DNA of 64,000 nt from Dyella sp. ASV24 (GCF_016428905.1 NZ_JAELTQ010000005.1:22973-86972), one strand, 5' to 3'. Positions 1 through 7,436 are shown, counted from the first letter of the stretch. Program-made: numbers and translations. Notes: generated by a model not told the origin, from the letters alone.

Positions 1-155
1 ACGCCAAAGGCCACGCCTGGTTCCGCCAGCGGCTGCACTTCGTGCTCGCGCGGCAGAAAGCGCTCCCATAGTGGCCCGATGCCGTTCGGACTGCGGGCGA
101 TGTATTCCAGGCCGACGACCGTGAAGGCGGGCAGCGATACGATCCGGTAGTCCAT
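1..155 (-). CDS. GyrI-like effector-binding domain protein, 5' part only (cut by window edge)
   Basis: The reverse strand opens with ATG at 155 and stays open to the window edge (51 full codons). The N-terminus (MDYRIVSLPAFTVVGLEY, then a GPLWERFLPREHEV-like stretch) is typical of GyrI-like / AraC-type effector-binding domain proteins. These are small-molecule-binding domains, free-standing or fused to AraC regulators. Here the domain starts at residue 1, so this is probably the stand-alone form. The C-terminal half lies outside the window, so size and partner genes are unknown. The family call rests on the short N-terminal signature only. Confidence 0.6.
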   Translation of the reverse strand, partial: MDYRIVSLPAFTVVGLEYIARSPNGIGPLWERFLPREHEVQPLAEPGVAFG

Positions 156-384
156 GGCGACGTCCTGGGGCAGCGTTGAACGAACCCCAAGCCTAAGCCA
201 GTGGACGGATATGACAACAGGGTGAAAAGGGCCACTTGCGGGGTGAATGCCTTTCCACCTCACTCATGGGAGAAGTGTCGATATCGCCGGCCCCCGTTCG
301 TCGTGAGGGTAGACGCGCCCTTCGCCCGGTCGGGCAGAGGATGCGCCTGCACACCATCCCCTTGTCGCGCCTGAGGTCTTGCTC

Positions 385-1095
385 ATGTCCCAAGCCCCTA
401 CGCTGGTCCCCGTCGCCGAGCTCGTGAAGCGCAATGGCGTCACCTTTGCCGGCGAAAGCGCCGAGTACCGGCACGCCCGCAACGCCCTGCTTGCTGAAGA
501 ACTGGAGCTGCGCCGCCATATCGAACGCGTGGCCGAACAACGCCGCGCCCTGCCTCCGGGCCCCGAGGTGAAAGGGGACTACCGTTTCACGGGCGAGCAC
601 GGCCCCGTGGATTTCGCTGGCCTGTTTGGCGACAAACAGACCTTGGTCACCTACAGCTACATGTTCGGCCCGCAACGCGAACGCCCCTGCCCCATGTGCA
701 CGTCGCTGCTCAGTGCGTGGAACGGTGAAGCGCGCGATATCCAGCAGCGCGTGGCATTAGCCGTGATCGCACGCTCACCCATCGAGCGCCTGCTCGCCTT
801 CAAGCAGGAGCGCGGCTGGAAAGACCTGCCGCTCTACTCGGATCTCAACGGACACTTCAGCCGCGACTACGGCGCTATCGATGACAAAGGCAACGACGAG
901 CCTGCGTTCTGTGTCTTCACGAAACGCGACGGCCATATCCGCCTGTTCTGGGCCGGTGAAATGAGCATGGCCACCGCCGATCCCGGCCAGGACCCGCGTG
1001 GCGCGCCCGACCTCATGCCGATCTGGACCATCCTGGATTGCGTGCCCGAAGGCCGCGGTACCGACTGGTATCCGAAGCTGAGTTACGGCGCCTGA
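385..1095 (+). CDS. DUF899 family thioredoxin-fold-like protein
   Basis: A 236-residue cytoplasmic protein. The fold resembles thioredoxins: a helical N-terminus with an ELELRRHIERV stretch, then a DFAGLFGDKQTLVTYSYMFG segment leading into C102-PM-C105, a CxxC pair in the position of a redox-active motif. The C-terminus ends with the DUF899-type P(I/M)W.(I/L)LD..PEGRG..W.P.L.Y pattern. DUF899 proteins are widespread and have no settled function. ATG at 385 is preferred over an in-frame TTG at 379 because GAGG lies about 8 nt upstream of it. It stands alone and is followed by a strong hairpin at 1107-1130. Confidence 0.85.
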   Translation: MSQAPTLVPVAELVKRNGVTFAGESAEYRHARNALLAEELELRRHIERVAEQRRALPPGPEVKGDYRFTGEHGPVDFAGLFGDKQTLVTYSYMFGPQRERPCPMCTSLLSAWNGEARDIQQRVALAVIARSPIERLLAFKQERGWKDLPLYSDLNGHFSRDYGAIDDKGNDEPAFCVFTKRDGHIRLFWAGEMSMATADPGQDPRGAPDLMPIWTILDCVPEGRGTDWYPKLSYGA

Positions 1096-1106
1096 CTACA
1101 AAACTA

Positions 1107-1130
1107 ACGGGCCGCGACTACGCGGCCCGT
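1107..1130 (+). terminator. Perfect hairpin after the DUF899 gene, probable terminator
   Basis: ACGGGCCGCG pairs perfectly with CGCGGCCCGT (10 bp stem, 4-nt ACTA loop), 11 nt after the stop codon at 1095. There is no T-tract on either side, so termination may be weak or need Rho; the position still suits a 3' end. Confidence 0.55.
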
Positions 1131-1183
1131 CACCTTGCCCACCCTCAGAGCCGGCTCACGATCTCCGCATACGTCATTCCCTC

Positions 1184-1215
1184 ACTGTCATTCCGGCCTG
1201 CGCCGGAATGACAGT
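1184..1215. repeat. REP-like palindrome (single unit)
   Basis: ACTGTCATTCCGGC (1184-1197) pairs with GCCGGAATGACAGT (1202-1215) around a CTGC loop. The core GTCATTCCGGC..GCCGGAATGAC is the same as in the two units at 41722-41849. The 5' flank (CATTCCCTCAC before the core) is also shared, nearly letter for letter, with the sequence before 41722. It lies between convergent genes, the usual place for repetitive extragenic palindromes. Confidence 0.75.
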
Positions 1216-1254
1216 AAGGAAAACTGGCGCTCAAGCCAGGTCGTAAACAAACGC

Positions 1255-1659
1255 TCACATGGTCTTCAGGCAATTGACCATCCATGCCTTGCCGAAACGG
1301 TCGGTGAGCATGCCGAAGCGGTGCGCCCAGAAAGTTTCTGCGATGGGCATAGACACCTCACCACCCTCAGCAAGCGCCTTGAACACGCGGTCAGCCTCGG
1401 CGGCGTTGTCCACGTCGATATTCACGCAACCTTTGGATACCACCGTGTGCGGCGGGCTATCAGCGCCCATCAGGATGCCGCTGGGCGTTTCCAGTTGCGA
1501 ATGCATCACGCGGCTATGCGTTTCCGGCGGCATGTCGTTGGCCATGGGCGATTCGCCGTAGGTCATGCGCATGGTGATCTTGCCGTTGAACGCCTTGGCG
1601 TAGAAATCGAACGCCTCGCGCGCCTGGCCATCGAAATCGAGATAGGGAATGAACTTCAT
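1255..1659 (-). CDS. VOC family protein, PhnB-like glyoxalase-fold
   Basis: A 134-residue protein of the PhnB-like branch of the vicinal-oxygen-chelate superfamily. It has the typical start KFIPYLDFDGQAREAFDFYAKAFNG, a central SGILMGAD segment, and the ending ETFWAHRFGMLTDRFGKAWMVNC, which matches the conserved W..RFG...D.FG..W pattern. Members are metal-binding or antibiotic-binding folds and many have no known substrate. It is monocistronic, with a GGAGTAGC ribosome site just upstream of ATG 1659. Substrate cannot be told from the sequence. Confidence 0.85.
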   Translation of the reverse strand: MKFIPYLDFDGQAREAFDFYAKAFNGKITMRMTYGESPMANDMPPETHSRVMHSQLETPSGILMGADSPPHTVVSKGCVNIDVDNAAEADRVFKALAEGGEVSMPIAETFWAHRFGMLTDRFGKAWMVNCLKTM

Positions 1660-1861
1660 CGAGCTACTCCTGCTTCGTGGGGACAGAGAGCCCTACGGCA
1701 TCCCGCTGCGTGAGCGCAACGGCAGCCGTGTGGCCATCCTTAAAACCGCACCGGGATCATTGTTCCGGCGTGATGGTTCATCAGGATGACGAACGAGCGT
1801 CTCACGGATCGACATTGAGCAGCACCGCCTGACGCCCGCGGCGTACGGCGCATCGAACGGA

Positions 1862-3637
1862 TCAGGCCCGGATCATGCCCGGGAGCTGGTTGTCCGCGAT
1901 CACACGGTTTCGCCCGGTGCGCTTGGCGCGGTAGAGCGCGGCGTCCGCTTCCCTGCGCAATAACTGAAGCTCGTAACCTGAGCTATCGGTGGACGCCAGT
2001 CCGATGCTGGCGGAGAAGGTGACAAGACGGCCGTCACCCTCCACCGGCGTCGCCTCGATCGCCGTGCGGATGCGATCGGCAATGGCCACGCCCTGCTCGC
2101 GCGTGCAATCGGGCAGCAGGATGCCGAACTCCTCGCCACCCAGGCGACCGAAGAGGTCTGTCGGGCGAAGCTGCCGTTGGCAGAGCGTCACGGTGTGCTT
2201 GAGCACGATGTCGCCAACGGCATGGCCGTGCGTATCGTTGATCAGCTTGAAGTGATCCAGGTCGATGGAGATCAGGCAGGCAGCACCCGATTTCCTCTCT
2301 GTCGCGCGCAACACGCGCTCGGCCTCACTCACAAAGTGCTGGTGGTTGAAGATGCCGGTCAGGCTGTCGCGGAAGGAGAGCATCTTGAAGCGCAGCTGCG
2401 AGCGCTTGATGCGCAACAGCCATGCCGCGATGGAGATGACCAGGACCAGCAGCAATGCAATGTAAAGCCGACTCGTTTCGACAGCCTTGGTGTCCAAGGC
2501 CTGTTGCAGGCGCAGGATATTGTTCTGCTTGCTCAGCCCCTCAGCCTCCAGCCGTTGCGCGAGCAAATGCTGCTGCACGGTGGCATAGGCCAACGACCTG
2601 GCGCTGATATCGTCGATGTAGCCCTTGTCCTGGGCGACAAAGTTCTCGTAATAGGCCAGCGAAGCCGCTGGGTTACCCCGGCGCTTCTCCACCTTATAGA
2701 GCACCTCGTAGGCAGTCCGGACCCATTCGCTGACTTCGTCCTGGCCACTCATGGCCAATGCGGCGAGCGCCGCCTTGCGGGCATTGGCCTCGTCGCCCAG
2801 CTTTTCATACGCCTGGGCAAGCTGTACTTGCACGGCACGCATGTGTGAGTAGTAGCGGTTGGCGGCGACGCTGGGAGCCAGGTGGTTCAGCAGAGCGAGC
2901 GCTTTCTCTGGCCGGTCTTCGGTGAGGTAAAGGTCGCTCTTGATCAACATCATGGTGTTGACGAATACCGGTTGTCCGGCCGCCGAACAGGCATCGATCG
3001 CTTCCTGCAGCTTCGGGCTGGACGAGGTGAGCCGATCCGTCTTGTTGAGCGCACTCACTTCCATGGACAGCGGGTTGCACAGGCTTTCACCAGGAGGCAC
3101 CGAGTCCTCCATCATGCGCGCGTACTTGATCGCCAGATCGGTCTGCCCCGCGTACACCATCAACTGCGAGAGATTGGACAGCACAATAAAGCGCGCCAGC
3201 TTGTCCTTTACCGTCGGCAAGTCGGACGCCAGCTGGTTGGCCAGCGTAAACGCTTCCTCGTAATGGTTGCTCAGCCCGAGGTTGTGCATGAGCAAGGCCA
3301 TGGACTTGGCCTTCAGCGTCGCGTCACCGGAATGATCGATGACGTCTTGCAGCATCATGTTGGCCTTGGTCGCATCCCCCTCGAAGGCCGTCTGCCACCC
3401 ATCGAGATAGCGCAGGTACCACTTCTGCACAGGCGTCAGCTGGGACGCCTCTTCGTGGATCTGCGCGAGCATGGCGACGAAACGCGGGTGGTCGATGGTG
3501 CGTACCCGCTCCGTCTGCTCGAGGAACTTGCCGGGATCGGTGACCGTCCCGGCGGCGTGAATCACGCCCGGCAGTACGCAGAAGGCCAGGCTCGCGAGTG
3601 CGAGCCGTGGCCAAGCCTTGCATCGCCGGAGCGACAT
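1862..3637 (-). CDS. TPR-sensor diguanylate cyclase (GGDEF), membrane-anchored
   Basis: A 591-residue protein. In order: signal peptide or N-terminal anchor (1-28), periplasmic helical TPR-like region (about 35-385), one membrane helix (391-408), GGDEF domain (about 425-585). The active-site loop is intact (GGEEF, 500-504). An RPTD inhibitory I-site sits exactly five residues before it, so it should synthesise c-di-GMP from two GTP with product inhibition. The ATG at 3637 lies 8 nt after the TAG of the borosin-like precursor gene (3646-3957), and the only purine-rich stretch overlaps that stop. Translation is probably coupled. This links c-di-GMP output to the RiPP locus upstream. The periplasmic ligand is unknown. 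Confidence 0.92.
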   Translation of the reverse strand: MSLRRCKAWPRLALASLAFCVLPGVIHAAGTVTDPGKFLEQTERVRTIDHPRFVAMLAQIHEEASQLTPVQKWYLRYLDGWQTAFEGDATKANMMLQDVIDHSGDATLKAKSMALLMHNLGLSNHYEEAFTLANQLASDLPTVKDKLARFIVLSNLSQLMVYAGQTDLAIKYARMMEDSVPPGESLCNPLSMEVSALNKTDRLTSSSPKLQEAIDACSAAGQPVFVNTMMLIKSDLYLTEDRPEKALALLNHLAPSVAANRYYSHMRAVQVQLAQAYEKLGDEANARKAALAALAMSGQDEVSEWVRTAYEVLYKVEKRRGNPAASLAYYENFVAQDKGYIDDISARSLAYATVQQHLLAQRLEAEGLSKQNNILRLQQALDTKAVETSRLYIALLLVLVISIAAWLLRIKRSQLRFKMLSFRDSLTGIFNHQHFVSEAERVLRATERKSGAACLISIDLDHFKLINDTHGHAVGDIVLKHTVTLCQRQLRPTDLFGRLGGEEFGILLPDCTREQGVAIADRIRTAIEATPVEGDGRLVTFSASIGLASTDSSGYELQLLRREADAALYRAKRTGRNRVIADNQLPGMIRA

Positions 3638-3645
3638 CGCGATAC

Positions 3646-3957
3646 CTAGGCGGCCTGCGCGGGCAGGTTGTGCACGGACTCGGGATCCTTGTTCGGCTCC
3701 CCTTCTTCGTCCGGCACCGGAACCGGCACAGGAATCGGCTCCTCGCGTTGTGGGTAGGTCTGAGAGCTTTGGGTCACGTGCATGACGTGCTCGCCAAACT
3801 CCCGCCCCAACTGCGCGCTGTCACCCGATGCCACCGCAGCCACCAGCGCTTCGGAGGCATCAGCCGCCGCCAGCAGGGTGGTGAGTTCATCAGACGACGC
3901 ATGACGCAGCGTTGCATCCTGGCCAATGGCCTCAAGCCAATCCATCGTATCGGTCAT
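3646..3957 (-). CDS. Candidate split-borosin precursor peptide (leader domain plus Pro-rich core)
   Basis: A 103-residue protein. Residues 5-55 look like the helical borosin-binding leader of bacterial split borosins (SonA type): DWLEAIGQDATL near the N-terminus, matching a W/F-L..(L/I)GQDA.L pattern, then an LVAAVASGDSAQLGREFG helix that matches the AV..GD...L end of that domain. The tail (56-103) is hydrophilic and holds a PIPVPVPVP stretch (74-82), the candidate modified core. AGAGGGGG-type ribosome site 9 nt before ATG 3957. It lies 175 bp downstream of the methyltransferase gene and 8 nt before the GGDEF gene, all on one strand. The leader comparison is from memory of the family; no alignment was run. 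If it is not a RiPP precursor, it is a hypothetical protein of unknown role. Confidence 0.72.
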   Translation of the reverse strand: MTDTMDWLEAIGQDATLRHASSDELTTLLAAADASEALVAAVASGDSAQLGREFGEHVMHVTQSSQTYPQREEPIPVPVPVPDEEGEPNKDPESVHNLPAQAA

Positions 3958-4049
3958 ATGTCAGAGCCCCCTCTGTTTTGTTGTGATGATCTTGCATTGA
4001 TTGCTGCGTCCGGCACGCCACGGTCGCGCCGGTATAGCTTGATGACACA

Positions 4050-4067
4050 CGATGACAAGCGTCATCG
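4050..4067. promoter_or_regulatory. Inverted repeat between methyltransferase and precursor genes
   Basis: CGATGAC-AAGC-GTCATCG, 7 bp arms with a 4-nt spacer, in the 175-bp gap between the methyltransferase stop (4133) and the precursor start (3957). No T-tract follows in the direction of transcription, so it looks more like an operator or an RNA hairpin that sets precursor levels than a strong terminator. Confidence 0.35.
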
Positions 4068-4132
4068 GCGGGCCATCATCGTGCCATGCGCCAACGGGCC
4101 TCTCCCCCGTCACGCGTGGTCACTGTACCGCG

Positions 4133-4972
4133 TTACGCAGGCTCCACGGCGTTTTCCGCCGCTTCCAGTTCTGCCAGCCGCGCCTGTATCGCCAGGTTTG
4201 GCTTCATGGCCTTCGCCGGGGGCAACACCACGGTTTCCTCGGCGGACAATTCGATATGCGGCAGGTCGCGCAGGGCGATGCGGCGGATACGCGGCTGCTG
4301 GATGGGCAGCGTCGCCGCGCGGTAGATGATCATTTGATGGTCGAGCGGATAATCCGCGCTCAGCAAGTCGACGAACACCTGCCGATACGCAGCCCCCGTC
4401 GCCTTGAAACGCGCCAGCGACTGGTCACCCACGTGCCCGACCTGCCATAGCACCAGATAGCCGGTGGGATCGATGCGACGCTCAAACAGCAGCAACTGGC
4501 TGGCTTCGAAGTGCTGGCAACCGAAACGGCCCGGGTCGATGCCCAGATCCGCATAGAGGCAGTCTTCGGCAGAAATGCCCGGCTCCATGTGCGCGTGATA
4601 GCCCTCGGCACGCGCCGCCTCGATGGCCTTGTGCGGCGACCAGGCAAAGATGCCAGGGTGCCCGTAGAACACACCGCAGACACGCTTGCCGGCGCGCACT
4701 TCGGTCATCATCAGGTCGACCCATTCGCGATAGGTCGTGAGTCGCGACTTCCCTTCCCGGTAATAGGGCTGCAGGCTGCGCACATCGGGATGCATGCGTT
4801 GCAGCCAGGCCTCGACGATGCCGTCGGACACACCCGCGAACACCACGTCCGATTGGGTGATATGGCTGCGCGCCAGTGGCGTGAGGTGGGATCCGAGCGT
4901 CATGCCCAGGCCGACACAGGCCAAGCTACCGCGGCGCGCGTCTGTCGATGCCGGTATCGAAGGGTTTTCCAT
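4133..4972 (-). CDS. Borosin-type peptide backbone alpha-N-methyltransferase (SAM-dependent, tetrapyrrole methylase fold)
   Basis: A 279-residue soluble TP-methylase-fold protein. Start GSLACVGLGMTLGSHLT is the SAM-binding first strand. The sequence holds Y71, R77, Y81 and Y103 in QPYYREGKSRLTTYREW and GVFYGHPGIF. Their spacing (+6, +10, +32) equals that of the catalytic Y66, R72, Y76 and Y98 of the fungal borosin enzyme OphMA. GYHAHMEPGISAEDCLYADLGIDP also follows borosin enzymes. Unlike OphMA it has no core peptide at its C-terminus, so it would act in trans (split borosin, SonM type) on the protein at 3646-3957. Ordinary tetrapyrrole methylases (CobA, CysG) or RsmI are alternatives by fold, but no cobalamin or ribosomal neighbours are present. 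The start lacks a good ribosome site. Confidence 0.85.
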   Translation of the reverse strand: MENPSIPASTDARRGSLACVGLGMTLGSHLTPLARSHITQSDVVFAGVSDGIVEAWLQRMHPDVRSLQPYYREGKSRLTTYREWVDLMMTEVRAGKRVCGVFYGHPGIFAWSPHKAIEAARAEGYHAHMEPGISAEDCLYADLGIDPGRFGCQHFEASQLLLFERRIDPTGYLVLWQVGHVGDQSLARFKATGAAYRQVFVDLLSADYPLDHQMIIYRAATLPIQQPRIRRIALRDLPHIELSAEETVVLPPAKAMKPNLAIQARLAELEAAENAVEPA

Positions 4973-5345
4973 CCCGCGATATTAGGGCAATTTCTTATCG
5001 CTGAGCACGCCAGGCGACATATGGCAAAGGATCGCCCAAGGCGCCCCAGAGCCTTGTATAACAGCCGAAAAGTTTGCTGGATCGAGACAAGCAAAGTGGC
5101 GCGCGCTGACGCACAAGCGCATGGTAGCGCTCACCGCTCGGTGAGAATCGCACAGGCAGGAGGCTCGCAAGCCCTCCCCCCTGGGCACGGCGCCGATGGG
5201 GCTCCAACGCCCGGGTAGCCCAACGCCATAGCCGCCCACTGTCGCGGCATCGGCCACAAGCGATAGATTGGGCTTTTGAACCCCAGGGCCTGCCCCGGGC
5301 ACTCACTCCCCACTGTCTACCCCGACGCACCACGAGGATACCGGC
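4973..5345. other. Divergent intergenic region between the borosin-like locus and the peroxiredoxin gene
   Basis: 373 bp without a supported gene, between two divergent starts, so it should hold both promoters. It contains the palindrome at 5130-5145. No riboswitch or RNA gene was recognised. Confidence 0.5.
5130..5145. promoter_or_regulatory. Palindrome, candidate operator
   Basis: CTCACCG-CT-CGGTGAG, perfect 7-bp arms with a 2-bp centre, in the divergent region between the methyltransferase (start 4972) and peroxiredoxin (start 5346) genes. The size suits a dimeric repressor site. Which gene it serves is not known. The right arm and its flank (CTCGGTGAGAAT) resemble CTCGGCGAGAAT upstream of recC. 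Confidence 0.35.
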
Positions 5346-5960
5346 ATGAAAAAGCATCTCCTGTGTTCGCTGGCCGCCACGATCCTGGCCGCTGGCATGA
5401 CCCTGGCAACACCCGCACTCGCCGCCATCAGCCAGGGCGCCACCGCGCCAGCCTTCACCACCCAGGCCAGCCACGACGGTAAGAGCTTCACCCTTTCGCT
5501 CGCGGACGCGCTTAAGAAGGGTCCGGTCATCGTCTACTTCTTCCCCTCCGCCTATACCGGTGGCTGCGACATCGAAGCCCACGCCTTTGCCACGGAAGCC
5601 GCGAAGTTCGCCGCAGCGGGCGCCACCATCATCGGTGTCTCCGCCGACAGCATCGATAGGCTCAACACGTTCTCGGCTGACCCGAGTTACTGCGCCGGCA
5701 AGTTCCCGGTGGCATCCGACCCGCAAGGCAAGATCGCCGCCCAGTACGACGTGAAGATGTCCGCGGCGGAGCCTGATGCGAAGGATGTGCGGGGCCAGGC
5801 CATTGAGCACGGCTTCATTTCGCGCGTGACCTTCGTGATCGGTCGCGACGGCAAAGTGGCCGCGGTGTTCTCCTCCGAGGCCGATCACCTGCATCCGCAG
5901 GAGCATGTGAGCAAGTCGCTCGCCATCGTGCAGCAGTTGCAGGCTGCCAAGGCGCCCTGA
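5346..5960 (+). CDS. Exported peroxiredoxin (AhpC/TSA, Bcp-like)
   Basis: A 204-residue thioredoxin-fold peroxidase. Signal peptide 1-26 ends ..TPALA, so the enzyme acts in the periplasm. The peroxidatic site is YFFPSAYTGGCDIEAHAF (C74 in the P...T..C motif). There is no Cys five residues later as in classical Bcp; C116 (PSYCAGKFP) is a possible resolving residue, otherwise it works as a 1-Cys enzyme. The VTFVIGRDGKVAAVF strand is typical of the family. It reduces hydrogen peroxide or organic peroxides. Monocistronic, with a GAGGATACC ribosome site before ATG 5346. Confidence 0.9.
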   Translation: MKKHLLCSLAATILAAGMTLATPALAAISQGATAPAFTTQASHDGKSFTLSLADALKKGPVIVYFFPSAYTGGCDIEAHAFATEAAKFAAAGATIIGVSADSIDRLNTFSADPSYCAGKFPVASDPQGKIAAQYDVKMSAAEPDAKDVRGQAIEHGFISRVTFVIGRDGKVAAVFSSEADHLHPQEHVSKSLAIVQQLQAAKAP

Positions 5961-6110
5961 GGATACGTACAGCGCACGTCCGCGTTCCATCAAAGGCGGA
6001 CGTGCGCGATCCCGGGCGCGAATTACCCCCCGCCCCACGGTCACGAAACCGTCGCTTGCAGTCCTACGAGGCACCCGGCAAGCTCTCCCGTTTGACCAAC
6101 CGGAGTTGCC

Positions 6111-6386
6111 ATGTCCTCGCAAGAAACCATCATCCAGATCATGCCCGCCACGGGTTGGGTTGCCGTGTTTGACGAGAGCGGCGACGAGAGCGCAGAAGCG
6201 CTCGTGTGCTTCGCGCTGGTGGAGTCCGTGCAGAACGGCACCACGCGCCGTGACGTGCGCCCGATGCTGGTGAACGGCAAGCAGATCAGCTTTGCCGACG
6301 CCGCACCGAACTTCCTGCGCGTGGAAGAACTCGAAACCTTCGAGGACGAAGGCGAAGAGGAAGAAGAGGAAGACGGCGAGGAGTAA
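6111..6386 (+). CDS. Small protein of unknown function with polyacidic tail
   Basis: A 91-residue protein I do not recognise as a named family. Residues 1-70 look like a compact beta domain (IIQIMPATGWVAVFDESG, VCFALVESVQNG, VRPMLVNGKQISFADAAPNFLRVEEL). The last 18 residues are almost only Glu, Asp and Gly. No signal peptide or membrane helix. It has a plain ATG and is followed within 25 nt by a strong intrinsic terminator, so it is a single-gene unit. The domain probably binds a partner, with the acidic tail for charge or ion contacts; this is inference. Confidence 0.75.
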   Translation: MSSQETIIQIMPATGWVAVFDESGDESAEALVCFALVESVQNGTTRRDVRPMLVNGKQISFADAAPNFLRVEELETFEDEGEEEEEEDGEE

Positions 6387-6409
6387 TCCTGCGCTTCCGC
6401 TTCATTCGC

Positions 6410-6441
6410 AAAGGCCGGCCACTTAGCCGGCCTTTGTTTTT
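6410..6441 (+). terminator. Intrinsic terminator (probably bidirectional)
   Basis: AAAGGCCGGC (6410-6419) pairs with GCCGGCCTTT (6426-6435), then GTTTTTT. It ends the small acidic protein gene and abuts the stop codon of the convergent oxidoreductase gene. Confidence 0.9.
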
Positions 6442-7436
6442 CAGAGTGAAACGTCGACTACCACCTTGCCCCACGCCTCGCGTCGTTCGATCAGTGCGTA
6501 AGCCTCGCCTACCGAGGCCAGATCGAAGGGCCGCGGGTCAACGAACGGCGTGATCCTTCCGTCGTTCGCAAGCCGCGTGACCTCGCGCAGGATGTCGCCG
6601 TGGTGCTCACGCCCCTCGCCCGTCAGCAACGGCAACAGCGTGAAAACGCCCGAATAGGTCGCCGCGCGGAACGACAGCGGCGCCAACGCATGTGTGCCCC
6701 AGCCAAGCGCGCTGACCACGCGGCCAAAGCGTTTGACTGCGTTGAACGCCGCATCGATGCCGGTGCCGCCCACCGTGTCATAGACCAAATCGAAGCCATG
6801 GCCGCCAGCGTGCTCGGCAACGTACTGCTCCACCGCCGTGTCCCTGTCGATGGGCACGGCGCCCCAGGCCCGGATTCGCTCCGCCTTCGATGCACCGTCG
6901 ACCGCATAGACCGACGCACCGAAAGCGCGCGCCAGTTGAATGACCGCGTTGCCCACACCACCGGCACCCAATACCAGCACCGACTGTCCGGCCTTTACCT
7001 GTGCACGGTCGACCAGCCCCTCCCAGGCGGTAATGAACGCCAGCGGCAACGAAGCCGCTTCGCCCATGCCGATGCCCGATGGCCTCAGCGCAAGGAGGCG
7101 CGCATCCACTGCGGCGAATTCCGCCAGCGAGCCCGGCACGCCGCCCACGCCACCCGTCATGCCATATACCTCGTCGCCGGGGCGAAAAGCGCTGACGCCG
7201 GGCCCGACGGCTTCCACTACACCTGACATGTCCATGCCAAGGATCGCCGGCAGCGGATGCCGGGCGTGGCCGGCCTTGCCGGCGCGGATCTTCAGGTCGA
7301 GTGGATTGACGCCGCTCGCCCCCACCCGAACCAACACTTGCCCCGGGCCTGGCACCGGGCGATCCATGGTGACAAGACGAAAGTCGCCATCGTGCTCTTC
7401 GAGCAAGGCGGCCTGCATCGATGGTGAAGCATTCAT
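6441..7436 (-). CDS. Zinc-independent MDR-type quinone oxidoreductase / NADP-dependent alcohol dehydrogenase-like
   Basis: A 331-residue medium-chain reductase. N-terminal GroES-like domain (PGPGQVLVRVGASGVNPLDLKIRAG, ILGMDMSGVVEAVG), then a Rossmann domain with VLVLGAGGVGNAVIQLARAFGA and an FDLVYDTVGG segment. The catalytic zinc ligands of alcohol dehydrogenases are absent, as in quinone reductases. It probably reduces quinones or enones with NADPH. ATG at 7436 is chosen over an upstream in-frame GTG at 7502 because GAGGA sits 8 nt before it. It is divergent from the hydrolase gene at 7729 and convergent with the small acidic gene. Confidence 0.88.
   Translation of the reverse strand: MNASPSMQAALLEEHDGDFRLVTMDRPVPGPGQVLVRVGASGVNPLDLKIRAGKAGHARHPLPAILGMDMSGVVEAVGPGVSAFRPGDEVYGMTGGVGGVPGSLAEFAAVDARLLALRPSGIGMGEAASLPLAFITAWEGLVDRAQVKAGQSVLVLGAGGVGNAVIQLARAFGASVYAVDGASKAERIRAWGAVPIDRDTAVEQYVAEHAGGHGFDLVYDTVGGTGIDAAFNAVKRFGRVVSALGWGTHALAPLSFRAATYSGVFTLLPLLTGEGREHHGDILREVTRLANDGRITPFVDPRPFDLASVGEAYALIERREAWGKVVVDVSL

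Noticed and set aside
4133..4972. Ordinary tetrapyrrole methylase (cobalamin, siroheme) or RsmI
   Set aside because: The fold fits, but the Tyr/Arg/Tyr/Tyr set with borosin spacing and the leader-like neighbour favour a peptide methyltransferase; there are no cobalamin, siroheme or ribosomal genes nearby.
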